The position numbers were made by a program, and so were the translations under genes. Below the pieces are notes generated by a model, which was not told the origin of the DNA, searched no databases, and saw only the letters and a list, made by a program, of their open reading frames with translations. Below are positions 8,670-16,133 of a stretch of 49,099 nt of DNA, piece after piece (positions within the stretch are counted from its first letter, which is position 1; each line of letters begins with the position of its first letter). This DNA is from an uncultured Endozoicomonas sp. (lineage in GTDB: Bacteria; Pseudomonadota; Gammaproteobacteria; Pseudomonadales; Endozoicomonadaceae): contig OODV01000044.1 of assembly GCA_900299555.1 (NCBI GenBank), positions 1 to 49,099 of the forward strand. The letters are read 5' to 3'.

Positions 8670-11368
8670 ACAAACCCCATCTTCGCCAGATGTTCACCGA
8701 CCGCCTGTTCCAGTGTCATCACCCGCTGGTTATATTGCGGCAAAGGTGTTTCATAGCGATCCGCCAGTTCTTTAATCCGCTGGGTCAGTCGCTGACTGAT
8801 GCGATCCATCTCGGTATGCACATCCCGATCAATGGTCATCAGCCATTTGTCGTCCACTACCAGCTGCTTGACTTCCTCTTCAGTCAGTTGGTCGTAATGG
8901 GCATAGAGCTGCTTGTCCAGTTTCTGTTCTGCCTCTTTAACGGCCTTTTTTGCAGCCGCAATCTGATCCAGCAGTTCCAGGTAGTGGCGTAGCACCACAA
9001 TTTCTTTCAGGTTGTCCCGCTCTTCATTGGGGTGAATGGCCAGATCAATCTGTTCCAGTGCTTCTGCCAATAGCGTACGGCACGCTTTGCGCCAGGCCTT
9101 GATGTTGGCTTCAGTGGTCAGGTAGTCATCCAGAACATCCAGCTCTTCCCGGTCGCTGCTCTGCTTTATCCGGTCTTTCACCGCCTTGGCGGTAATATTT
9201 CCCTTGCTGTTTTTCAGGGCATCCAGAAAACCGTCGTTTTTCAATTCGGCCATATCAACAATGGCTGTTTCCAGCTGCTGTTGCAGGGCTGCATAACGAT
9301 GGTGGCTATTGGCATCCAGCATCGCCCATGCCAGCTCAATGACATCCTGAAGGGCTTCGCTGGCATCCGCTTTGCTACCAACGTCGTTCAATGCGCCATC
9401 TTCACCACTGTGCTCTTCCTGCAAGGTTTCCAGCTGGCTTTCCAGTTGTTCTTTATTGGCGATCAGCTGGTCAATGGCTGCCTGCTCGTCGGCAAAATAG
9501 CGGTTAATCACCAGGTATTTGGGAATCAGGTCGCAGGTCCAGCCTTTATCGATCTCTTTGCCTTTTTTGTTGGTTTCGATAATGCGGTAGGTTTTTGCTT
9601 CCCACCCATCGGCGGAAATCAGGTAGCAGTCATCCTGCATGGTGTCTGCCCAATAGTTCATCAGGTGCTGGTAAACGTCGTACTTGTCCAGCAGCGGTTT
9701 GCCAGTGTAGGCACCCAAAAGTGATTCACTGATCTCCTCAATCATCTCCTTGGGCTTGCAACCATCATTCTGCTGTTTAAGGTAGGTTTGCGTGGCCGTT
9801 TTCCAGCCATTGAACACCTGGTTCATCTCTTTGATGTAAGTCACGAACTCAGGGTGTTCATAAATGGTGGGCTTAAGCACCTCGGTACTGATCTGAAGCG
9901 AATAGTAATCGGCGGATCGTGCGGCGGTGGCAAACAAGGTGTTGTTCAGGTTCGGAAATACCTGCCAGTAGTCTTGCAGGGCATCAATATCACTTTTGGG
10001 AATATCGCCGTGAAGGTGAGCGTCGATATCCTGAATATCTTCCACAACCGAGCTGTCGATATAGCGGGGAATATTGAGGTTGAACTCATTTTTGCGAATA
10101 TCGTCATAGCTCACCATACGGCTGTAGCCATCGAGGGCGATCTGCTTGTTGAACACATCCACAATCTTGTGGATATCCATTTCCCGCAGTCGGTTTTTAT
10201 TCCCGTCTTTGATAAAGCCTTTACCAGCATCCACCATAAAAATGCCCTTGCGAGCATTGGCGCCTTCTTTATCGAGAACAATGACACAGGCAGGAATGCC
10301 CGTACCGTAAAACAGGTTGGCAGGCAGGCCGATAATGCCCTTGATATAACCCCGCTCCACCAATGACTGACGAATACTCGCTTCGGCATTCCCACGGAAC
10401 AGCACACCATGGGGCAGAATGCAGGCACCTTTGCCGTGGCTTTTGAGGCTGCGAATAATGTGCAGCAGGTAGGCGTAATCGCCGTTTTTGGCCGGTGGTA
10501 CGCCATAGTTCTGAAAGCGGAAGTGTGGGTCGTCTTCGGTATCCACACCACTGCCCCAGCGCTTGTCGCTGAAGGGCGGATTGGCGACCACAAAGTCGAA
10601 GGTTTTCAGGTTGTCGCCATCCAAAAACAGCGGGTTTGCCAGCGTATTGCCTTGCTTGATCTGGGCAGTCGGGTTGTTGTGCAGGATCATGTTCATCCGT
10701 GCCAAACCGCTGGTGGTGGCGTCTTTCTCCTGACCGTACAGTGAGACGTGCTCACCGGCTTCATCCGCTACTTTCAGCAGTAATGACCCGGAACCACAGG
10801 TGGGGTCGTACACGGAGTAACCACGGCTGTCGATTTTCTCAATATCAATCACTTTGGCGAGAATACGGCTGACTTCCGCTGGTGTATAGAATTGGCCTTT
10901 GCTCTTGCCACTTTCAGAAGCGAAATGGCGCATCAGGTATTCATAGGCATCGCCAAGAATATCATCACCATCAGCCCGGTTTTTACTGAAGTCGAGATCT
11001 TTGCTTTCAAAAATAGCGATGAGGTTGGTGAGTTTTTCCACCATCTCTTTGCCGCTGCCCAGTTTTTCCGGATCGTTAAAGTCCGGCAGGCCGGTGAGGT
11101 TGTTGGCATCACGCAGAGGAATGATGATCTTTTTATTGATGTCGTCGCCGATGGTGGGCTTGCCTTTCAATGCCACCATGTCAGCAAACGTGGCTCCCGC
11201 CGGGATTTTTACCGGCGGACTGAACTGGCCAACAAATTTATCGCTGATGTATTTCACAAAGAGCATAACCAGCACATAGTCTTTGTACTGGCTGGCATCC
11301 ATCCCGCCCCGCAGCTCGTCGCAGCTGGCCCAGAGAGATGAGTACAGTTCGGATTTTTTGATTGCCAT
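8660..11368 (-). CDS. hsdM: type I DNA N6-adenine methyltransferase subunit (HsdM) with long C-terminal extension
   Basis: 902 residues. It methylates adenine in the HsdS target. The N-terminal helical domain (about 1-140) is followed by QFYTP (159-163), the SAM-binding motif DPTCGSGSLL (188-197) and the catalytic NPPF (263-266). The methyltransferase core ends near residue 480. About 400 further residues follow, rich in charged helices and probable coiled coils (for example around 640-670 and 820-870). Classical HsdM is about 500-530 residues, so this is a long-form HsdM. It is the first gene of the operon and faces the WYL regulator across a 325-bp divergent region. The Shine-Dalgarno signal is weak. 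Confidence 0.95.
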   Translation of the reverse strand: MAIKKSELYSSLWASCDELRGGMDASQYKDYVLVMLFVKYISDKFVGQFSPPVKIPAGATFADMVALKGKPTIGDDINKKIIIPLRDANNLTGLPDFNDPEKLGSGKEMVEKLTNLIAIFESKDLDFSKNRADGDDILGDAYEYLMRHFASESGKSKGQFYTPAEVSRILAKVIDIEKIDSRGYSVYDPTCGSGSLLLKVADEAGEHVSLYGQEKDATTSGLARMNMILHNNPTAQIKQGNTLANPLFLDGDNLKTFDFVVANPPFSDKRWGSGVDTEDDPHFRFQNYGVPPAKNGDYAYLLHIIRSLKSHGKGACILPHGVLFRGNAEASIRQSLVERGYIKGIIGLPANLFYGTGIPACVIVLDKEGANARKGIFMVDAGKGFIKDGNKNRLREMDIHKIVDVFNKQIALDGYSRMVSYDDIRKNEFNLNIPRYIDSSVVEDIQDIDAHLHGDIPKSDIDALQDYWQVFPNLNNTLFATAARSADYYSLQISTEVLKPTIYEHPEFVTYIKEMNQVFNGWKTATQTYLKQQNDGCKPKEMIEEISESLLGAYTGKPLLDKYDVYQHLMNYWADTMQDDCYLISADGWEAKTYRIIETNKKGKEIDKGWTCDLIPKYLVINRYFADEQAAIDQLIANKEQLESQLETLQEEHSGEDGALNDVGSKADASEALQDVIELAWAMLDANSHHRYAALQQQLETAIVDMAELKNDGFLDALKNSKGNITAKAVKDRIKQSSDREELDVLDDYLTTEANIKAWRKACRTLLAEALEQIDLAIHPNEERDNLKEIVVLRHYLELLDQIAAAKKAVKEAEQKLDKQLYAHYDQLTEEEVKQLVVDDKWLMTIDRDVHTEMDRISQRLTQRIKELADRYETPLPQYNQRVMTLEQAVGEHLAKMGFVWN

Positions 11369-11693
11369 AGGGTGCTTTGCAGTAATTGATAAAAATTTAC
11401 GCTACCGCCCGTGGATTTTACCGTTACCTACCATTGAGGCCGGGGAGCATGGGATCAGATAGCTCAGTGGTGAATTTATGGGATAGGAAAACATTGTACG
11501 CTTATGAAGGTTAAGGCGGTAGTTGTGCCTTAGCGAAGTAAGGATTAGAAAAAAAAATCAATTTCTGGTTTACATGCGACACAACTCGTCGCAGGGGTGT
11601 TTTATGATGGGTTTCTGAGCTGAGAAAGCGATGCGGGAAAGCATTGAGGTGTGCTTTCTATCGTACATCCATTTTATGGAGCCTGACAATAAG
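11369..11693. promoter_or_regulatory. divergent control region between hsdM and the WYL regulator
   Basis: 325 bp without a convincing gene, containing the 5' signals of both divergent transcription units. A short hairpin CCTTA-n6-TAAGG lies at 11528-11543, followed by an A-rich tract. It is a candidate operator for the WYL regulator, but no repeated operator pair is evident by eye. Confidence 0.4.
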
Positions 11694-12482
11694 ATGAATA
11701 AGCGGCAAACCTCCCTGGAAACCACCATTCTCATTATTGAGCTGCTGAAGCGAATCCCCAAAAGCTGGTGGATCACTGCCCTGGAGCTTAAGCAGCAGTT
11801 GGCTGAGATCGGGTTGGATCGGGATATCCACACCATTCAGCGGCATATGAAGTCTCTGGTAGAAAGCAATCACTTCCCTATTGATATGGATGATCGCAGT
11901 AAGCCTTATGGTTACCGGTGGAACCAGCAGGCTGTGGGCTTTACGGTGAACTCTCTGAGTATTCAAGAGTCGCTGATCCTTCAAATGGCGCACAAAACCT
12001 TGAAGAATCTGTTGCCCAGCAGCCTGATGGATTCCATGTCTGGCTTTTTTGAAGAGGCCAACCGAAATATCAGCCATACCCAGGATCCAACGAAGGAGGT
12101 TCAGTGGCTATCTAAGGTGGTTGTGGCACCAGAGACACAGCCATTATTACCACCAGAGCTTAATTCAGGGGTGTTTAACCAGGTCAGTTGTGCTCTTTAT
12201 AACAACTGCTGGTTGGAACTTACCTACAGGAATGCGGGTGGTGTTGTAAAAGAGAAATCGATCATGCCACTTGGGTTAGCTCAACAAGGGCCACGGTTGT
12301 ATTTGGTCTGCCGTTTCAAGGGGTATGAGGATGATCGAATTCTCGCTTTGCACAGGATGATCAAAGCCAGTTCAACATCTCAGGCCTTCGACCGCCCTTT
12401 GGATTTCGATCTGAAGGCTTACAGTGATGAAGCTCGATTCACCTTTGGAGAGGGAGTAAAATCAGGCTGTCTTTCAGGGTGA
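11694..12482 (+). CDS. WYL-domain transcriptional regulator with N-terminal HTH
   Basis: About 262 residues. The N-terminal winged-helix region (TSLETTILIIELLKRI, then DIHTIQRHMKSL) matches DeoR/HTH_11-type DNA-binding domains. The C-terminal part (roughly residues 150-235, including LYLVCRFKGYEDDRILALHR) is a WYL domain, a ligand-sensing module common in regulators of defence islands. I chose ATG 11694, preceded by GGAG, over ATG 11676 and the distal ATG 11631, which lack good ribosome-binding sites; all three share the frame. Its divergence from hsdM suggests that it controls the restriction operon, possibly as a repressor responding to nucleotides or nucleic acid. That function is inferred from the family and the context. 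Confidence 0.9.
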   Translation: MNKRQTSLETTILIIELLKRIPKSWWITALELKQQLAEIGLDRDIHTIQRHMKSLVESNHFPIDMDDRSKPYGYRWNQQAVGFTVNSLSIQESLILQMAHKTLKNLLPSSLMDSMSGFFEEANRNISHTQDPTKEVQWLSKVVVAPETQPLLPPELNSGVFNQVSCALYNNCWLELTYRNAGGVVKEKSIMPLGLAQQGPRLYLVCRFKGYEDDRILALHRMIKASSTSQAFDRPLDFDLKAYSDEARFTFGEGVKSGCLSG

Positions 12483-12517
12483 ACAAGAAGGCAGGGCTTC
12501 ATATTGTTAATTGAATG

Positions 12518-12622
12518 AAGTTGCTGCTTTGTTGGCTGCAATTACTCACTGGAACGCCGGCCCGGTTACTTAGTTCATCTAAGCTCCCAGGGCTTCGCTC
12601 TTATATCGCCGCGTAGCAACTT
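12518..12622. repeat. 105-bp intergenic element with 8-bp inverted ends
   Basis: The ends are AAGTTGCT (12518-12525) and AGCAACTT (12615-12622), a perfect 8-bp inverted pair. Inside is a GC-richer segment with the hairpin CTTAG-n5-CTAAG (about 12572-12586). There is no open frame. The composition and structure suggest a miniature repeat or other dispersed element, but no second copy is in this window. Confidence 0.45.
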
Positions 12623-12699
12623 GAGATTCTTTGGGTTTAGCAATTCCCTCGATTTGATCGGGCCGCTGTACAAGCAGACGTTTATTAAAGAGAAACCCT

Positions 12700-13008
12700 A
12701 TGTCTATCCAGACCGAAACCGCCACGACCATTGGCAAAGCCGTTATCCTTCGATTGCATCACCGCAATGAGAACGAGTGTGAAGATGATGCCCAGTACAT
12801 TCCCATGCTGAAAACGGTGATTAATGGTGTCGTCTCTACGATGGCAGACCCGTTGAGTCAGCGGCAAGTTCAACAGGCACTGTACGAGTACGCCCGTGAG
12901 CTGTATATGCAGGCCTGGATAGCCAGTGGCGATGAGGATGATCCCGCTATTGATGAGGGGCTGGAAACCTTTGACAGCATTTATGAACAGGAAATGATGC
13001 CTGAGTGA
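12700..13008 (+). CDS. conserved-looking small acidic protein of unknown function
   Basis: 102 residues, acidic at both ends (ENECEDD; DEDDPAIDEG), with a central helical segment. There is no signal peptide, membrane segment or recognisable motif. It is preceded by the purine-rich stretch aaagagaaaccct as a possible ribosome-binding site. The next gene starts at a GTG overlapping its TGA stop (GTGA), so the two are probably co-translated. It lies in an accessory stretch between the WYL regulator and tex. I do not recognise the family. Confidence 0.65.
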   Translation: MSIQTETATTIGKAVILRLHHRNENECEDDAQYIPMLKTVINGVVSTMADPLSQRQVQQALYEYARELYMQAWIASGDEDDPAIDEGLETFDSIYEQEMMPE

Positions 13009-13676
13009 TCTCCATTAGCGGTCAGCTACCAGTGCTCCTTGTGAATCACCGTCTGAGAGTTTATATGTTTATCTTTCCGGAAACTGAAAAAAAGCTGAAA
13101 GCGAGAATTTCCAGCTATCGAACGGCACTCAATAAAGAGAAAAAAACGCATCACTTTATCAATGACGGCAGCGGTAAGCGGTACGTGCTGTTCAGCCTGT
13201 ATTTTCTCCTGAACGATTTGAAGAAGTCTGAGAGCTATTTTACCTGGTACCAGGAAGAATTCCCTGATGATGCGGGCGAACCGATCCAGCAACTGTGCTG
13301 GTCTCTTTCCTTGCTGAGAATGAACAAGGCAGTGGAAGCGCGCTACAGGCTGGCGAAGCTGATGCTGGATAACCTTTATCTGATTCCTTACGTCATGGGC
13401 CAGCCCCTGGGCCAGGAATACGATATCTGGCATGCATCCAACTTCCAGAATCGGGATTATATTGATGACTTGCCAGAAGCGGTCAGTCATGCCATCACGG
13501 ATGACGAGCGGGAGTGGATGGCTGAGGCGTATGGCTCACTGGAGTTTCGCCGTATCAGAAAACGGTACCTCGAAATTTCCCATGAGTTGTTAACCACGAA
13601 AGACATTGCTGAGCGAAGATTATTACTCAACGAGTCTCGTGGGTTATTGCAACCATTGATGGAAAAAACAGATTAA
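13005..13676 (+). CDS. helical, possibly TPR-like protein of unknown function
   Basis: Up to 223 residues if it begins at GTG 13005, which overlaps the previous stop; ATG 13065 (203 residues, starting MFIFPETEKK) is an alternative. The protein is mostly helical. A middle region (roughly LFSLYFLLNDLKKSESYFTW through LSLLRMNKAVEARYRLAKLM, described here by its ends) has the spacing of tetratricopeptide-like helix pairs. It also contains a conserved-looking PYVMGQPLGQEYDIWHASN segment. No enzymatic motif is visible. The gene is followed 13 bp later by a zinc-ribbon gene, with an aagagg ribosome-binding site between them. A scaffold or interaction role is a guess. Confidence 0.7.
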   Translation: MISISGQLPVLLVNHRLRVYMFIFPETEKKLKARISSYRTALNKEKKTHHFINDGSGKRYVLFSLYFLLNDLKKSESYFTWYQEEFPDDAGEPIQQLCWSLSLLRMNKAVEARYRLAKLMLDNLYLIPYVMGQPLGQEYDIWHASNFQNRDYIDDLPEAVSHAITDDEREWMAEAYGSLEFRRIRKRYLEISHELLTTKDIAERRLLLNESRGLLQPLMEKTD

Positions 13677-13689
13677 GAGGTGCTAACTA

Positions 13690-14055
13690 ATGGGACACTT
13701 CTGCAGGGTGTGTGCCTGTAGCAAGCCAAATGAGCAGTTTTCTGGCAAAGGGCATAAGCACCATATCTGCAAAGCGTGCTCGCGGAAACCCGAAGAAGAG
13801 CGATGTGCAATCGACCAGGAAAATGAAATCGTTGGTTTTATGAGTCAGTCAAACATTTCCGGGAAGAATATAGCGCGTCTGCATAAACTGAAGCTGTCGA
13901 CAAACCTTCGTGTCGCCGAGCTGGCTGACATTGCTTTAGCGGTTGCACGGGTTAAACCGCACAAAAAACGCAGGTTGAAGGTGTTGGCCAAAGAGCACAG
14001 GGCGCTGTTTATGAAAGTCAGTGAATCTGGCCTGATTCACGCCCACCACGACTGA
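13690..14055 (+). CDS. small zinc-ribbon-like protein of unknown function
   Basis: 121 residues. N-terminal cysteine pairs CxxC at C5/C8 and CxxC at C27/C30, with nearby histidines (GHKHHIC), form a likely zinc ribbon. The rest is basic and helical (KPHKKRRLKVLAKEHRAL, about residues 95-112). Similar short proteins beginning MGHFCR-C occur, as far as I recall, as conserved hypotheticals in Pseudomonas and relatives. The ribosome-binding site AAGAGG sits just upstream of the ATG. Zinc and nucleic-acid binding is plausible from the ribbon plus basic tail but unproven. Confidence 0.75.
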   Translation: MGHFCRVCACSKPNEQFSGKGHKHHICKACSRKPEEERCAIDQENEIVGFMSQSNISGKNIARLHKLKLSTNLRVAELADIALAVARVKPHKKRRLKVLAKEHRALFMKVSESGLIHAHHD

Positions 14056-14109
14056 TCATCCGGCAAGTACCTGGGAGTCTGGCCGAGAATACCGCAGAGG
14101 GCATTTACA

Positions 14110-14661
14110 TTGACATCAATGACGCGCAAGCAGCGCCGTGAGCAGGAACGGCAGCGGAAAAAGTTGTACAAAAAACTGAACAGGGTGTCCAACCGCGCGA
14201 TCGATAATATACAGAATAATGGCGTTGTTGATACTTCGGAAAACCTCGGCCTTTCCAGTATGTCGGATCATATTTCCGATTTTGCCGAGCCCCTTTACAA
14301 TTCCAGCTGGTATCAGGACGGTATTGATGATATTCACGAACTGGTCTGTTGTTGCTGGAACATAGGCACCTGTGATGATGAGTGGGAAGATTTCTTATGG
14401 GACTTTTTGATCGAGCGAAAACTGGACGAGTGTTTTGATGACCCAGATGGGATCCTCGCCAACAAGCTCTCGGGCATCATTGAGCAACGGCGCACGAAGT
14501 TTGCCGAAGACCGTCGGTTTATCATGGACTTTCGCCTGGAGTTTACACAAGACAATGTCATGAATCTGCAGATAGCCAGCACGCCGATGGGGCAAAAAGA
14601 TTTTCTGGCTATGCAGGCAGCCAGGATGATGGCTATGGAGGTCGGAACGCTCGAGGCATAA
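14110..14661 (+). CDS. hypothetical protein with basic N terminus, probable TTG start
   Basis: 183 residues from TTG 14110; the alternative ATG 14119 removes three residues. TTG is preferred because AGAGGG lies at 14096-14101, 8 bases before it, while it is too far from the ATG. The N terminus is strongly basic (TRKQRREQERQRKKLYKK). The middle is acidic and cysteine- and tryptophan-rich (ELVCCCWNIG, DDEWEDFLWDFL). No known domain is recognised. It is the last gene of a four-gene plus-strand group and is convergent with a minus-strand gene across a terminator-like hairpin. Confidence 0.65.
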   Translation: MTSMTRKQRREQERQRKKLYKKLNRVSNRAIDNIQNNGVVDTSENLGLSSMSDHISDFAEPLYNSSWYQDGIDDIHELVCCCWNIGTCDDEWEDFLWDFLIERKLDECFDDPDGILANKLSGIIEQRRTKFAEDRRFIMDFRLEFTQDNVMNLQIASTPMGQKDFLAMQAARMMAMEVGTLEA

Positions 14662-14687
14662 GCGCCCGGGGAGCGGGCTTTAGCGGT

Positions 14688-14716
14688 AGCCGTCATTATT
14701 TCCGGCTGCTTTTTGC
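14688..14716. terminator. terminator-like hairpin between convergent genes
   Basis: AGCCG (14688-14692) pairs with CGGCT (14703-14707) and is followed by a T-rich run (14710-14714). The stem is short, so this is only a moderate call. Confidence 0.4.
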
Positions 14717-14723
14717 AGTGCTT

Positions 14724-15047
14724 TTAGAGCAGGTGGATATGGTTCACCAAGGCCTGAGTCGCTTCACTGAATCGCTCGAACTCTTCATCAGTCATCAGGT
14801 TGTTATTTTTCCACGCCAGTACCATCAGGGTGGCCTTGCTTCGGGTCAGGCCATCGAAAAGATCCCTCATTGCCTTATTGCGTTTATGCACAAGGTCATA
14901 AAGTGCATGATAGGCATCATGGTAGTCACAGTCATCTCCTTCGGTTAGTGCATGAACCTCTTGGAAGCACTGCTGGCAGTATCGCTGCAGTAGAACCGGG
15001 TGCAGTTGTTTGACGACTTTCCAGTCACGTTCAGGGATCGAGTGCAT
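14724..15047 (-). CDS. hypothetical protein, 107 residues
   Basis: 107 residues, mostly helical, with two nearby cysteines in YCQQCFQEVH (about 23-32) and a His/Asp-rich DDCDYHDAYHALYDL (about 38-52). The C-terminal part is NNNLMTDEEFERFSEAT. The amino-acid composition is normal for a real protein, and it sits convergent with the 183-residue gene. There is no signal or membrane segment. I do not recognise the family. Confidence 0.6.
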   Translation of the reverse strand: MHSIPERDWKVVKQLHPVLLQRYCQQCFQEVHALTEGDDCDYHDAYHALYDLVHKRNKAMRDLFDGLTRSKATLMVLAWKNNNLMTDEEFERFSEATQALVNHIHLL

Positions 15048-15089
15048 ATTGGTGAGCTTATCGCAGTGAGTGGACAGTATGGTAGCGTA

Positions 15090-15790
15090 TTATGCACCCT
15101 GTGGTTTCAGCCCATCGATCCAGTGACTGCCCCTGGCGTGCTCAGCCGTTGTGACCCGTTGGCCGGGCGGGGAAAAACAGGGAGATAAAGCCCGTGCACC
15201 GTGATAAGGTAAAACCTCGATCGATGACCCAAGCGGAAAAGTGGGGCTAATAACAACCGCAGTCAGAGCCGGGAGCGGTTCCTTGGGAATGTCTGATGAT
15301 CCATGCCTATGAGATGGATAGGCCGATGTTGGGTGGCCGGATATAACCATAATAAAAATGACCCGGTGATCTGGCCGATTGGCCTGCGTTACAGGCTTTT
15401 GAATCAGGGAAGATATAATGAAGAGAAATAAATCCAGAGATTCGTAGCAGAGAAATTGCTGACCTAGCCTAAAGGCAAACTGGCACCGTTTGACCTGAAA
15501 TAACACCCAGGCCTTGGCTGGATAATCAGAGCCAATAAAAACCATCGCTACCTGCTAATGATGAGAATGATGTCAGGATGAAAGATCGTGTCACGGCCAT
15601 CAGGATCATGGTAAAGCGATGCGGTGACATACCCACTCCAAGTCATTGGCTGGCAATTCGTCCATCAAGAGTGAAATCTTCAGTCCTGAAGTGATAGCCA
15701 GTGAGTACTACTCGGCAGAAAAGTAAGCTGGTGAACAATGCCGATTCTATTGGTTGTGGGTGTTGCTTGAGGTGCGTTTGCCGTTGAGTA
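15090..15790. other. non-coding structured region, possible decayed group II intron 5' part
   Basis: About 700 bp without a believable gene (the reverse-strand 151-codon frame looks like chance) but dense in inverted repeats. Examples are the CTTCAG-tc-CTGAAG hairpin near 15678-15691 and a flanking ATTGGCT/AGCCAGT pair. It begins with a GTGCA-type 5' end (about 15094). It contains segments such as GAGCCGGGAGCGGTTC (about 15268) and a later ACTACTCGGCAGAAAAG that remind me of group II intron domain I. No reverse transcriptase gene or clear domain V is present. The intron assignment is a pattern-based guess; what is seen directly is structure without coding. The 15791-15950 part is AT-rich leader. 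Confidence 0.3.
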
Positions 15791-15950
15791 AATAAGCCTG
15801 AAAGCGTGTTAATATATGACCGCAGATAATGCTGTTCTTTAGCTTTAAGAAGTTGAGCGACGTGAATTGTTGTAAAAAAGTGTTGTAATATTTTTGTAAA
15901 TCAGAAAAAGACTTAAAAAAACATCGGTTTTACAGCAAGTTAAAGCAGTG

Positions 15951-15980
15951 CTGACTATCGAAATATAATTTCGTTATAAT
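15951..15980 (+). promoter_or_regulatory. sigma-70-like promoter upstream of tex
   Basis: A CTGACT -35-like box (15951-15956) is followed 18 bp later by a perfect TATAAT (15975-15980). It lies 153 bp before the tex ATG, leaving a leader that includes the segment 15990-16130. Confidence 0.55.
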
Positions 15981-16133
15981 TCCCGGTTTTCTCTGGTCAT
16001 TAGCGTGTCTTTATGGCTTGAGTTTTCAGGCCAGGATAGGCATTAATTACCGGCTGGATGCAGAAACGGTGCTGTTTCTGAGCATTGTCTGGAAACTATC
16101 CTATTGTTTTGATTCCCATGATGAGTGTGTTTT

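Noticed and set aside
15090-15545. 151-codon minus-strand open frame
   Set aside because: Its protein is rich in Pro, Ser and His with no family likeness, and the DNA looks like structured non-coding sequence.
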